This document shows positions 8,645 to 16,345 of a stretch of DNA of 64,000 nt, one piece after another. Position 1 is the stretch's first letter. The number at the start of each line of letters is the position of its first letter. The stretch comes from Phycisphaerae bacterium (GTDB lineage: Bacteria > Planctomycetota > Phycisphaerae > UBA1845), in NCBI GenBank assembly GCA_029260165.1, contig JAJDDT010000062.1, positions 58,342 through 122,341 of the forward strand, read 5' to 3'. Position numbers and translations under genes: made by a program. The notes under the pieces are model-generated. The model was given only the letters and a program-made list of their open reading frames with translations. It did no database searches and had not been told where the DNA came from.

Positions 8645-10459
8645 TTATTCATCGTCCTCGTTGATTGTGATGATGCGGTTGGTGGGGACGTTTGTTTGTT
8701 CGGTGATTGTGCCGGATGGCCAGTGGATGGTGAGGGTGTTGAGTGTTTCTGAATCGCCGAGTCCGAAGTGGACCTGGGGATGGACGGCGGTGAAGGCGCT
8801 CGTCGTGGTGAGGACCTCGCCGATATAGGTTTGGTTTTGCGCAGTGGCTACGACGCGTGCACCGATGCCGAATCGGTTGGATCGCGTGCCCTCGAGGCGG
8901 ATGGTGATCCAATGGTTGTTGGTGAGTGCGGGGTTGATCAGGCAGTCGAAGGTGTCTTCGAGGTTGATTTTGAAGAAGGTGTTTGTGCGGCAGATGTCCT
9001 GGAATCCGTCGCCGTTGAGGTCGATGGCGGCGAGTGCACGTCCTGATCGGTTGTAGCCGAAATCGAGCGGTTTATCGTCGGGGGAGTTGAACAATCCTGT
9101 TTCGGCTGTTCGATCTATGAATGTGCCATCGCCGTTGTTTTCCATGTATCGGGCGACGCCGTGGAAATCGCGTCTGAAAGCGCCCTCTCTGATCGGGCCT
9201 GAGAGGACGATTTCGCCGATCCAGTGAAGATCGGGCAGACCGTCGTTTTGCATGTCGAAGAATGCGCATCCGAATCCGAATTCGTAGGCGGCGAGTCCGG
9301 TGCCTTCAAGGATATTTGTTGGTGGGAGGACGCCCGGGGTGATGTCGATGTCGGGGGCGATGTCGATCATGTCGCCGTTGGGGCTGGGTGTCAGGAGTCG
9401 GTGGTAGGGATACCCGTTGTCGCGTTTCCATGCGTCGGCAATGTGGTTTGGAATGTTGGGGCCTTTCGCGTCGGCACCGACGTTTGCGAGGAAATAGTCG
9501 AGTTTGCCGTCGCGGTCGAAGTCGGCGGACGTGATGCCCATCCATCCGCCGTGTTTGTCAAGGAGGTCGGGTTGTGCGGTGGTGAAGGTGAGGTCGCCGT
9601 TGTTGATGAACAGATCGACGCCTCCGGGGATTTCCTGCAAGGAGAAGATGTCGAGAAGTCCGTCGGTGTTGACGTCTGTCATCATGACGGACCATGTGGG
9701 GACGTGGTATTCGATGTCGGCGGTTTCGGGTGCCAACCCATGTTGGGTGGTTCCCGCGACGCCGGCGGATTCTGTGATGTTCTCGAAGACCGGGACGCCG
9801 TCGATAATGCCGGTGTTTCGCAACAGGACGTTTGGCGTGTCGGGCAGAAGTGAAATGAGGCGGAAGTCGAGATCGGTCATGTTGTATCGACCGATGTATA
9901 GGTCGAGCAGGCCGTCGTTGTCGATGTCGCCGACGCCGATGCTGCTTGCGAATTCGATGTTGGCCAGTCCTGTTTGACTTGTGACGTCTTTGAACCTGAC
10001 GTTGCCGTTTTCGTCGGTGCCCATGTTTTTCATGTATAGCAGGGAGTTGTCTGGAGCGTTGGTTGCGAAGAAGGATCCCTGTCTGCCGATGATGAGGTCG
10101 AGATTACCGTCGTTGTCGAAATCTCCGACGCCGGTGCAGATGGCTGATTCGTCGTCGAGGGCGAGTCCGGAGGTGTTGGCGTCGAAGCTGAAGTGGCCTG
10201 TGCCGTCGTTGAGGTAGACCATGTTGGGCAGGTTGGCGGCGTTGGTGACAAAGATGTCGATGTCGGCGTCGTTGTCCATGTCGAAGAGTGCGAGTCCAGG
10301 CCAACCGTCGATGGCGGGGGGTGGGGTGAAGTTGGTGCGTGCGATGTTGCGCATGGGTGAGGCGGATTTGGCGCTACCGACGGTGGGTCGTGTGTCGCAG
10401 GCGGTCAGTGTCAGAGCGAGCGTTGTGGTTAGAATGACGATGATGGTTTTGTGCAGCAT
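8645..10459 (-). CDS. FG-GAP/VCBS repeat lipoprotein with ASPIC/UnbV C-terminus
   Basis: 604 residues. The N-terminus MLHKTIIVILTTTLALTLTAC is a lipoprotein signal (LTAC lipobox). Then come repeated calcium-binding blade motifs such as FDMDNDADIDIFV, GDFDNDGNLDLIIG, GDIDNDGLLDLYIG, TDVNTDGLLDIFS, ADFDRDGKLDYFL and IDLNGDGFQDIC, predicting a beta-propeller. The last 100 or so residues (LEGTRSNRFGIGARVVATAQ and VHFGLGDSETLNTLTIHWP) are the ASPIC/UnbV domain that often ends such proteins. Likely an envelope protein of unknown ligand. It lies 30 nt downstream of upp on the same strand. Confidence 0.92.
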   Translation of the reverse strand: MLHKTIIVILTTTLALTLTACDTRPTVGSAKSASPMRNIARTNFTPPPAIDGWPGLALFDMDNDADIDIFVTNAANLPNMVYLNDGTGHFSFDANTSGLALDDESAICTGVGDFDNDGNLDLIIGRQGSFFATNAPDNSLLYMKNMGTDENGNVRFKDVTSQTGLANIEFASSIGVGDIDNDGLLDLYIGRYNMTDLDFRLISLLPDTPNVLLRNTGIIDGVPVFENITESAGVAGTTQHGLAPETADIEYHVPTWSVMMTDVNTDGLLDIFSLQEIPGGVDLFINNGDLTFTTAQPDLLDKHGGWMGITSADFDRDGKLDYFLANVGADAKGPNIPNHIADAWKRDNGYPYHRLLTPSPNGDMIDIAPDIDITPGVLPPTNILEGTGLAAYEFGFGCAFFDMQNDGLPDLHWIGEIVLSGPIREGAFRRDFHGVARYMENNGDGTFIDRTAETGLFNSPDDKPLDFGYNRSGRALAAIDLNGDGFQDICRTNTFFKINLEDTFDCLINPALTNNHWITIRLEGTRSNRFGIGARVVATAQNQTYIGEVLTTTSAFTAVHPQVHFGLGDSETLNTLTIHWPSGTITEQTNVPTNRIITINEDDE

Positions 10460-10489
10460 GTTGGAATCAGTGTTTTGGGGTTCCGTTGG

Positions 10490-11131
10490 TTAGAGCGTGC
10501 CGAAGAGTCGGTCACCCGCGTCGCCGAGTCCGGGGACGATGTAACCCTTGTCGTTGAGTTTTTCGTCGACGGCTGCGGTGAAAAGTGAGACGTCGGGGTG
10601 GGCGGCCATCAGTTTTTCGATGCCTTCCGGTGCGGCGAGCAGGCAGAGAACCTTGATGGCGGTGACGTTGTGCTCCTTGAGGCAGGCGATGGTTGCGTTG
10701 ACCGAACCTGCTGTGGCGAGCATGGGATCGATCACGATGACGTCGGTGTTGGCGATGTTGGGCGGGAACTTCTGGTAGTAAGTGACAGGTTGGAGGGTTT
10801 TTTCGTCGCGGTAGATGCCGATGTGTCCGACGCGTGCGGTGGGGAGCAGTTGGAGGACAGGCTCGACCATGCCGAGACCCGCGCGGAGGATGGGGACGAG
10901 CGTGAGTTCGCGGGCGAGGCGTTTTCCTTCTGCCGGTCCGATTGGGGTTTGGACGGTGTATGTTTCGGTGGGGTAGTCGCGTGTGATTTCGAATGCCATC
11001 AGGCCGGCGATTTGTCCGACGAGTCTGCGGAAGTCTTCGACGGAGGTGTTGACGTCGCGGGCGCGGGTGAGTTCCTGCTGGATGACAGGATGTTGGACGA
11101 CGGTGACGTTGGGCCAGTTTTTTGTGGGCAT
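10490..11131 (-). CDS. upp: Uracil phosphoribosyltransferase
   Basis: Pyrimidine salvage enzyme making UMP from uracil and PRPP in the cytoplasm. 213 residues, the usual bacterial length. The substrate-side segment LVPILRAGLGMVEPVLQLLP, the PRPP loop VIVIDPMLATAGS and the uracil-binding end DEKLNDKGYIVPGLGDAGDR are all intact. First gene of a likely two-gene transcript with the FG-GAP lipoprotein, although no functional link is apparent. Confidence 0.97.
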   Translation of the reverse strand: MPTKNWPNVTVVQHPVIQQELTRARDVNTSVEDFRRLVGQIAGLMAFEITRDYPTETYTVQTPIGPAEGKRLARELTLVPILRAGLGMVEPVLQLLPTARVGHIGIYRDEKTLQPVTYYQKFPPNIANTDVIVIDPMLATAGSVNATIACLKEHNVTAIKVLCLLAAPEGIEKLMAAHPDVSLFTAAVDEKLNDKGYIVPGLGDAGDRLFGTL

Positions 11132-11243
11132 GTTTCGCGAATCTCCGTACCGCTAGTGCATAGATTATGACGCGATTCGATGGTGCCGAAAATGTACACC
11201 GATCGTCGCAGTTACGCCAGCCGCGCGGTATGTTCGGGCGATC

Positions 11244-12743
11244 CTAAGTGTTGGCGTATTGGGCGGCTTGCACGGCGCGTGTGATGAGGATTTGCTGAAT
11301 CAGGAGCAGGATGAGAATTGTGATGCCCCAGCCTGCGGCGACAAACGTGTCGGTGCCATAGAACCCGAATATTGTTGCGAGGATTCCTTTCAGGTAGATG
11401 AGGTATGCGAGGATTCCCGTGAGGCTGACCAGAATCGTCCACACGATCAGATAGGCTGAGCAGTACGATGTTGCTCTGCTGGTGGCCCCCAGCAGGTTTT
11501 TCTTGTTCCGCCACGAATATCGGAAGCCGATGTTCAACGTGGCCAATTGAAGGAAGACAAACTGCGCGAGGCTGATCACGAACGAGATGAGCGGTACGCC
11601 GAAGAGAATGAATTCCCAGTCATTCTGCGACATTCGTTCATTCTCGACGATGAGCATGAACACCGACAATACAAGGGCCGTAAATGCGAAGTTTGCCGAC
11701 ATCGTCCAGCCGAAGAATGATTGATGTGCATTTGTCATTTGTTGCGTTTTGAGGGATTTGCCCAGTCCAGATGGGTCGAAGATGCTGATCCTCGCCGTTT
11801 GAAACCACGCCCGAATGTGACCGATTTTCGCGGCGCGCTCCCAGGGGGGGCCGAGACGAATGTTTTCGCCAACGGATTCGATGATTGATTGTCCGCATTC
11901 CGGACACGCGCCGTCGGTTGTCAGCCCGGTGAGGTTGTAGCCGCAGCATTCGCAGTTGGGGTCGCGTTCGATCGGGTCGGTGGGTCGGTTCGCGCCGGCG
12001 GCTGCGAATAGCGTTGCCAGTGCGAGGAACCCGGCAGTGATACACATCGCGACACAAGCTTCGTCGTTGTAACGGTACAAAATGGGGGCCGTCTGGCTTA
12101 CCAACTTGCTCCGCTGTTGATACCACTTCCCAACAGCCTTGTTGTACGCCTTTTGCTCGGGGCTGCCTGGAGCGACATTCTTCGGCGGCTGCGGGTAGGG
12201 TGCCATCTTGCTTTCGATCCGGCGGTTGAATTCATGCCTGACGCTCTCAGTCATGTTGATGAAACAGGCGCAGAGAATGGCGAATACGGCGATGTTGATC
12301 GTGTGCAGCCAAGTCTGTCTGAATGCGTGGGCGAAACTGCGGCGGAGCGGTTCGTCACGCGCGCCGCAGGCAACGACGCAAAGTGCGGTGACCACGAACG
12401 CCAGTTCGATGAACCCGAGAAACAACCCCACCCCTATCGCGTTTTGTGGACGGCGTTCGATTTCGTTCCACAGTTCAAACCACGGCTTGAGTAGCTTCTG
12501 GATGGTCGACAGACCCTGGTGTTGATAGTCAGGCCCAAGCAGTGCCACGCTCGTAATGCACGCAACGAATGCGATCGACGCGAGAATGACGTGGCCAACC
12601 AGGGCATTCCACAGCGGCAAATGGTTGGACATCCTGGCGGCGGCGACAGGGCGGATGACGCGCAGAAGTGAGACGTAAAACCATGAGCGACGCAGCGGCA
12701 GGTCCGATGGTTGTTGATTCTTCATTCCAGCAGTGCAGTTCAC
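11244..12743 (-). CDS. Polytopic membrane protein with central zinc ribbon
   Basis: 499 residues, family not recognised. The N-terminal half has about four hydrophobic segments, the centre has a zinc ribbon (CECCGYNLTGL followed by CPECGQSI), and the C-terminal half has about four more hydrophobic segments. The ribbon is a common mark of uncharacterised Phycisphaerae membrane proteins. The GTG at 12743 overlaps the stop of the upstream PhzF-like gene (ATGTGA), suggesting coupling; an ATG at 12725 is an alternative. Neither has a convincing ribosome binding site. Confidence 0.7.
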   Translation of the reverse strand: MNCTAGMKNQQPSDLPLRRSWFYVSLLRVIRPVAAARMSNHLPLWNALVGHVILASIAFVACITSVALLGPDYQHQGLSTIQKLLKPWFELWNEIERRPQNAIGVGLFLGFIELAFVVTALCVVACGARDEPLRRSFAHAFRQTWLHTINIAVFAILCACFINMTESVRHEFNRRIESKMAPYPQPPKNVAPGSPEQKAYNKAVGKWYQQRSKLVSQTAPILYRYNDEACVAMCITAGFLALATLFAAAGANRPTDPIERDPNCECCGYNLTGLTTDGACPECGQSIIESVGENIRLGPPWERAAKIGHIRAWFQTARISIFDPSGLGKSLKTQQMTNAHQSFFGWTMSANFAFTALVLSVFMLIVENERMSQNDWEFILFGVPLISFVISLAQFVFLQLATLNIGFRYSWRNKKNLLGATSRATSYCSAYLIVWTILVSLTGILAYLIYLKGILATIFGFYGTDTFVAAGWGITILILLLIQQILITRAVQAAQYANT

Positions 12744-13537
12744 ATCGGCACTGTGAGTTGGCCGGTCAACGTCGTCACTGCGTGGCCGGCGAGGTGGATG
12801 CGGTTTTCATGGACACTGACGTGGATTGTACCACCGCGTTTGGAGACCTGTCTTGCGACAAATTCGGTTTTGTTCAATTGCCGTTGCCAATAAGGGCCGA
12901 GGCAGCAGTGGGTGGAACCGGTGGCGGGATCTTCGTCGATTCCGAAGGCGGGAGCGAAATAGCGTGACATGAAGTCGAATTCCGGATCGTCACTGGCAGC
13001 CGTGACGATGAGGCCTCGCGCTGCAAGTTCGGCGATCAGGGGGAAATCGGGTTTGAGCTGTCGTAGTACGTCGGGTGAGGCGACCTCGACGAGATAGTCC
13101 ATGCGGTTTTGTCCGACCCATGTGGGGGTGAGTCCGAGACCGTCGATAAGCATCGGCGGCGGTTCGCAGGGTTCGGCGATTTCGGCGGGGAAGTCGAGGC
13201 TGATGATGTCGTCATTGCGCGTGGCGATCAACTGACCGCTTCGCGTGTGGAAACGTGCGGGTTGGTCTGTCGCGAGTTTGTGCTGCTCGTACAGGATATG
13301 GGCGGCTGCCAGGGTCGCATGTCCGCACAGATCGACCTCGATATTCGGCGTGAACCAGCGCAGGTCGAATCCGTCGTCTCGCGGGACAACAAAAGCGGTC
13401 TCGGATAGATTCATCTCCATTGCGACGTTCTGCATCCATGCTTCGTCGGCGTCGCGATCGAGCAGGCAGACAGCGGCTGGGTTGCCTGCGAAGGGCTTGT
13501 CTGTGAATGCATCGACCTGATACAGCGGCGTGGGCAT
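12740..13537 (-). CDS. PhzF family isomerase/epimerase-like protein
   Basis: 265 residues with the two-lobed PhzF fold. The start MPTPLYQVDAFTDKPFAGNP, the catalytic-Glu segment MEMNLSETAFV, DLCGHATLAAAHIL and the second-lobe glycine loop DEDPATGSTHCC are present. Family members catalyse proton shifts in small molecules (phenazine precursor isomerisation in PhzF itself); the substrate cannot be inferred. The ATG at 13537 has GGAG 7 nt upstream; a long Pro/Arg-rich upstream extension to 13774 is rejected. It probably shares a transcript with the zinc-ribbon membrane protein. Confidence 0.92.
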   Translation of the reverse strand: MPTPLYQVDAFTDKPFAGNPAAVCLLDRDADEAWMQNVAMEMNLSETAFVVPRDDGFDLRWFTPNIEVDLCGHATLAAAHILYEQHKLATDQPARFHTRSGQLIATRNDDIISLDFPAEIAEPCEPPPMLIDGLGLTPTWVGQNRMDYLVEVASPDVLRQLKPDFPLIAELAARGLIVTAASDDPEFDFMSRYFAPAFGIDEDPATGSTHCCLGPYWQRQLNKTEFVARQVSKRGGTIHVSVHENRIHLAGHAVTTLTGQLTVPM

Positions 13538-13648
13538 TGGTAGTCTCCATGAATCCCGTGAACGGGATTGGCTGATCCGTTCGACATCGTCGGTATAATC
13601 CTGGTAATATTCAACCCGCATGGTGGGATTTGTCGAGGTGGTTTGTTG

Positions 13649-14518
13649 ATGTCCAACTTTTGGAGGCGGTTTCAGTCGAAGCGGTGGTGGTGGCGGGTTC
13701 CTGCCAAGGCGGTGATTCTTGGGTTGACGGTGTTTTTTGTCTCGTTTCCGAATCCGATGCTTTTTGCACGTCATGTGCAGCGGTGGCGAAATCCCGATGC
13801 GTTGATCGATCCGGACGCACCTGCGCTGGCCGACATGCGTCGCGCGCTGATACCGATGCTGGAAGGCGTCGCGTTTGGCAGGCCGGCGCTCAAGGTCGTC
13901 GAGAGATACGTTTACGATCGCGTTCCCTATGCGTACGACTGGGACACCTGGGGTGTGGCGGATTACATTCCGACGGCGGAGGAGGCGATTGAGGCGGGTC
14001 GGGAGGATTGCGACGGTCGGGCGGTTGTGTCGGCCTCATTGCTGCGCTCGCTGGGGTATGAGGCGACGCTCGTGACTGATTTCACGCACGTTTGGGTGAA
14101 GACGGATCATGGGGAGGTGATGCAGCCGGGGCCCATGAAGAAGGCGATCGAGTCGAACGATCAGGGAATCACGATCAACTGGTCGCAGTTGATCAATCTG
14201 CCGCGATCGCTGTCCTACGGATGTGCGGTGTTTCCGTTTGGTCGCGAGTTGATCGTGTTGATTGTCCTGGCATTGCTTGCTGTCAGGCCAGGGATGAATG
14301 TTTGGCGATGGACGACGGCGTTTGCGATAATGGTGGGTGGATTGCTCGTCGTTCGTTGGGCGGGGCGCAACGCGTGGCACCCTTCGTATCTCGGGCAGTG
14401 GACCGGTTGGGTCGCGATGGTGTTTGGCATGTTGGTGTTGACGTTCGGGTTGAGGCGATCGATTGTTCGAGAGCAGGTTGTCATTGAAGAATCGGAGGCA
14501 GATGGTGGCGGAGTTTGA
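13649..14518 (+). CDS. Transglutaminase-like domain membrane protein
   Basis: 289 residues. One N-terminal membrane segment (VILGLTVFFVSFPNPMLFA) is followed by a soluble domain with a papain/transglutaminase-like active site: REDCDGRAVVSASLLRSLGY supplies the Cys and DFTHVWVKTDHGE the His and a nearby Asp. About three hydrophobic segments end the protein. Such proteins act as periplasmic peptidases or transpeptidases, or bind without catalysis; the role here is open. GAGGTGG lies 8 nt before the ATG at 13649. The stop overlaps the following GNAT gene by 17 nt. Confidence 0.75.
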   Translation: MSNFWRRFQSKRWWWRVPAKAVILGLTVFFVSFPNPMLFARHVQRWRNPDALIDPDAPALADMRRALIPMLEGVAFGRPALKVVERYVYDRVPYAYDWDTWGVADYIPTAEEAIEAGREDCDGRAVVSASLLRSLGYEATLVTDFTHVWVKTDHGEVMQPGPMKKAIESNDQGITINWSQLINLPRSLSYGCAVFPFGRELIVLIVLALLAVRPGMNVWRWTTAFAIMVGGLLVVRWAGRNAWHPSYLGQWTGWVAMVFGMLVLTFGLRRSIVREQVVIEESEADGGGV

Positions 14519-15038
14519 ACTGGAATTGCGGACTGATCGGCTGCACCTGATTGCAGCCACCGGTGCGATTTCGCGTTTGGCTGCTTCGGACCGGGATGGG
14601 CTGGCGAAGGTGCTGAACGCGTGTGTTCCGAGTGACTGGCCTCCTGAATTGTTGGCGGACCACCTCGATGAATTCGCCACAACGCTGGAACAGAAACCCG
14701 ATCAGGTGGGATTGCACATGTGGTTCTGGATTCGTGATGACGGGGTTGGCGATCGCGTTTTGATCGGCAACGGTGGTGGCGGGGGGAAGGTTGACGATCG
14801 CGGTGCGCTCGCCATCGGGTACGCAGTCCTCGACGCGTTTCAGAAACTTGGATACGCCACCGAAGCGATGTCGGTGATTACCGGTTGGATGCAACGTCAG
14901 CCGGACGTGCGGATTTTGACTGCCGACACCTGTCCCCATCTGAAGCCGTCCATCCGTGTGATGGAAAAACTCGGCATGACGTACGAAGGAGCGGGGCCTG
15001 AAGCGGGCACGATTCGCTACGTCCGCACAATCGGTTGA
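14502..15038 (+). CDS. GNAT family N-acetyltransferase
   Basis: 178 residues. VAEFELELRTDRLHLIAATG and the acetyl-CoA region AIGYAVLDAFQKLGYATEAM are typical of RimJ/RimL-like GNAT enzymes. The last strand TCPHLKPSIRVMEKLGMTYEG contains the usual N/KxxSxRVMEKLGM pattern. It should acetylate a small molecule or a protein amine in the cytoplasm. The ATG at 14502 has CGGAGG about 4 nt upstream and overlaps the preceding gene, so the pair is probably coupled. Confidence 0.88.
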   Translation: MVAEFELELRTDRLHLIAATGAISRLAASDRDGLAKVLNACVPSDWPPELLADHLDEFATTLEQKPDQVGLHMWFWIRDDGVGDRVLIGNGGGGGKVDDRGALAIGYAVLDAFQKLGYATEAMSVITGWMQRQPDVRILTADTCPHLKPSIRVMEKLGMTYEGAGPEAGTIRYVRTIG

Positions 15039-15105
15039 TGTCCGTTGGCTTCATGCCATTCGTGTGCGTCCCACGAACTCCGGTATTGTCAGAGGTGGAA
15101 TTCTT

Positions 15106-15324
15106 ATGGATGATCGAGGAAGGATGAAAGAGCACTTGAACCGCCTGACCTGCGCAGAGCTTACTCGCTTCTTTGAACGAGTTCATCGACGTCCCATATT
15201 TGGGTTTCATTCCATGACGCCTTCCGTTAAGAGCGAACTCATAGATGTCATACTCGCATGGAGAGAGGAACAGACACTTGATTGGAAGAGAGCATGCGAA
15301 GACGCGGGCATCGACAACGAGTGA
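15106..15324 (+). CDS. Hypothetical 72-residue protein
   Basis: Not recognised. It is a charged, probably helical protein beginning MDDRGRMKEHLNRLTCAELT and ending ILAWREEQTLDWKRACEDAG. An AGGTGG lies about 6-8 nt before the ATG at 15106; an in-frame start at 15064 is possible. It follows the GNAT gene by 67 nt on the same strand and converges on the FRG gene. Codon usage looks coding, but evidence is modest. Confidence 0.5.
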   Translation: MDDRGRMKEHLNRLTCAELTRFFERVHRRPIFGFHSMTPSVKSELIDVILAWREEQTLDWKRACEDAGIDNE

Positions 15325-15334
15325 CGTGTCTGAC

Positions 15335-15417
15335 GGGTGGCCCATGGCTTCAGCCTTGGGGGAGTCGAATCCACAACTCAATCCGAGTCCACCACCTCCG
15401 AAGAGGCTGCCCACCCG
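15335..15417 (-). repeat. Repeat family B (BIME-like), diverged copy
   Basis: On the minus strand it reads GGGTGG, a hairpin with stem CCTC/GAGG and a TTCG loop, a linker containing GACTCG and CGACTCCCCC, a second hairpin GGCT/AGCC and a closing GGGCCACCC. The same order occurs at 27518-27599. The loop sequence changed while the stem was kept. The stop codon of the FRG gene (15378) lies inside this element. Confidence 0.7.
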
Positions 15418-16247
15418 TCCTGGTCATCAGCGACCGAGTCATCGAAGAAGTCCTTATACATCGCAAGACTTTCGGAAACAGATCGACCAACTCCATCGAT
15501 TCCGGGAAACAGAGTATCCGCCCGGATGTTCATGAAGCTGAGACGGCGCATTACTTCAAGCTTCAGTTGTCGAGGGATAATGACTTTTCCGATCGATTCC
15601 CGTTCAACTTCTTGTGAAGGCGTCAGGTTCGCTAATAAGGGTTCGTGATCAGTCGAATTACCCAAGGAAACCGTGAACAGTCCCTGCTGGGCATCCATAC
15701 GGTCCGTGGGCGCATCCGGTATATAGATTTGTAGGGAACCTTCCCAATGATTTTCCGCAAACGTGTCGTCGTTCATGGATTGTGGAATTGAAGGTATTTT
15801 TCTGTCGGCGTTGTGGAAGTTCAGGTCGTGGAGGTCTACCCAAAACAGCGCACCATCCTTATCAAAATCTCCCGTACACGCGAAGTAAAGGGTGACAAAT
15901 GGTGAGAACGTCCAATCCAGAAGCCGGGTCGGTGCTTGGTAATGTTGCATGATTGACCACCATGCTGCGAAGTCATCCTTATCGGGGCGGTGGATTCCGG
16001 CGGGCATGTGCCGCGCGGCGAGTCTTGCGAAACGCTGTCGGCTTCCGCGTTCCATATCAAAGAGCACATACTTCCCATGAAACCCTGACGGCAATGCCCT
16101 GAATATTGTTGGCTCTAATCCCCAAGTCTTGTCGGACTGGCCTCGGAATGCTGTCTGCGGCGATCTCTCATTCGTGAATTTGCCAAGGATTGTTTCGAGT
16201 GTTTGCCAGTCGCCAGCGCACGTTTCATTGATCTTTGTAACAGCCAT
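15378..16247 (-). CDS. FRG-domain protein
   Basis: 289 residues, soluble. TAFRGQSDKTWGLEPTIFR is the defining FRG motif, and WSIMQHYQAPTRLLDWTFSP with FVTLYFACTGD is the second conserved block of this family. The biochemical function of FRG proteins is not established. The ATG at 16247 opens MAVTKINETCAGDWQTLETI; a TTG at 16268 is possible but borders a REP hairpin. The last 13 or so residues (GWAASSEVVDSD) and the stop are encoded by repeat family B, so the ancestral C-terminus may be lost. Downstream of the TPR protease on the same strand. Confidence 0.85.
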   Translation of the reverse strand: MAVTKINETCAGDWQTLETILGKFTNERSPQTAFRGQSDKTWGLEPTIFRALPSGFHGKYVLFDMERGSRQRFARLAARHMPAGIHRPDKDDFAAWWSIMQHYQAPTRLLDWTFSPFVTLYFACTGDFDKDGALFWVDLHDLNFHNADRKIPSIPQSMNDDTFAENHWEGSLQIYIPDAPTDRMDAQQGLFTVSLGNSTDHEPLLANLTPSQEVERESIGKVIIPRQLKLEVMRRLSFMNIRADTLFPGIDGVGRSVSESLAMYKDFFDDSVADDQDGWAASSEVVDSD

Positions 16248-16269
16248 CGCCGAATATCCTACGAGCAAG

Positions 16270-16299
16270 GTAGGTCAGGTCAAGCGTAGCGGACCTGAC
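16270..16299 (+). repeat. REP of family D upstream of the FRG gene
   Basis: GTAG at 16270-16273 is directly followed by perfect 8-bp arms GTCAGGTC (16274-16281) and GACCTGAC (16292-16299) around a 10-nt loop. GTAG plus such a hairpin is the standard layout of REPs handled by RAYT transposases. It lies 23 nt before the FRG start codon. Confidence 0.75.
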
Positions 16300-16345
16300 G
16301 AAGGTTATTTCGTACGGCACGTCGTGATCTGACGATTCGGTTTCG

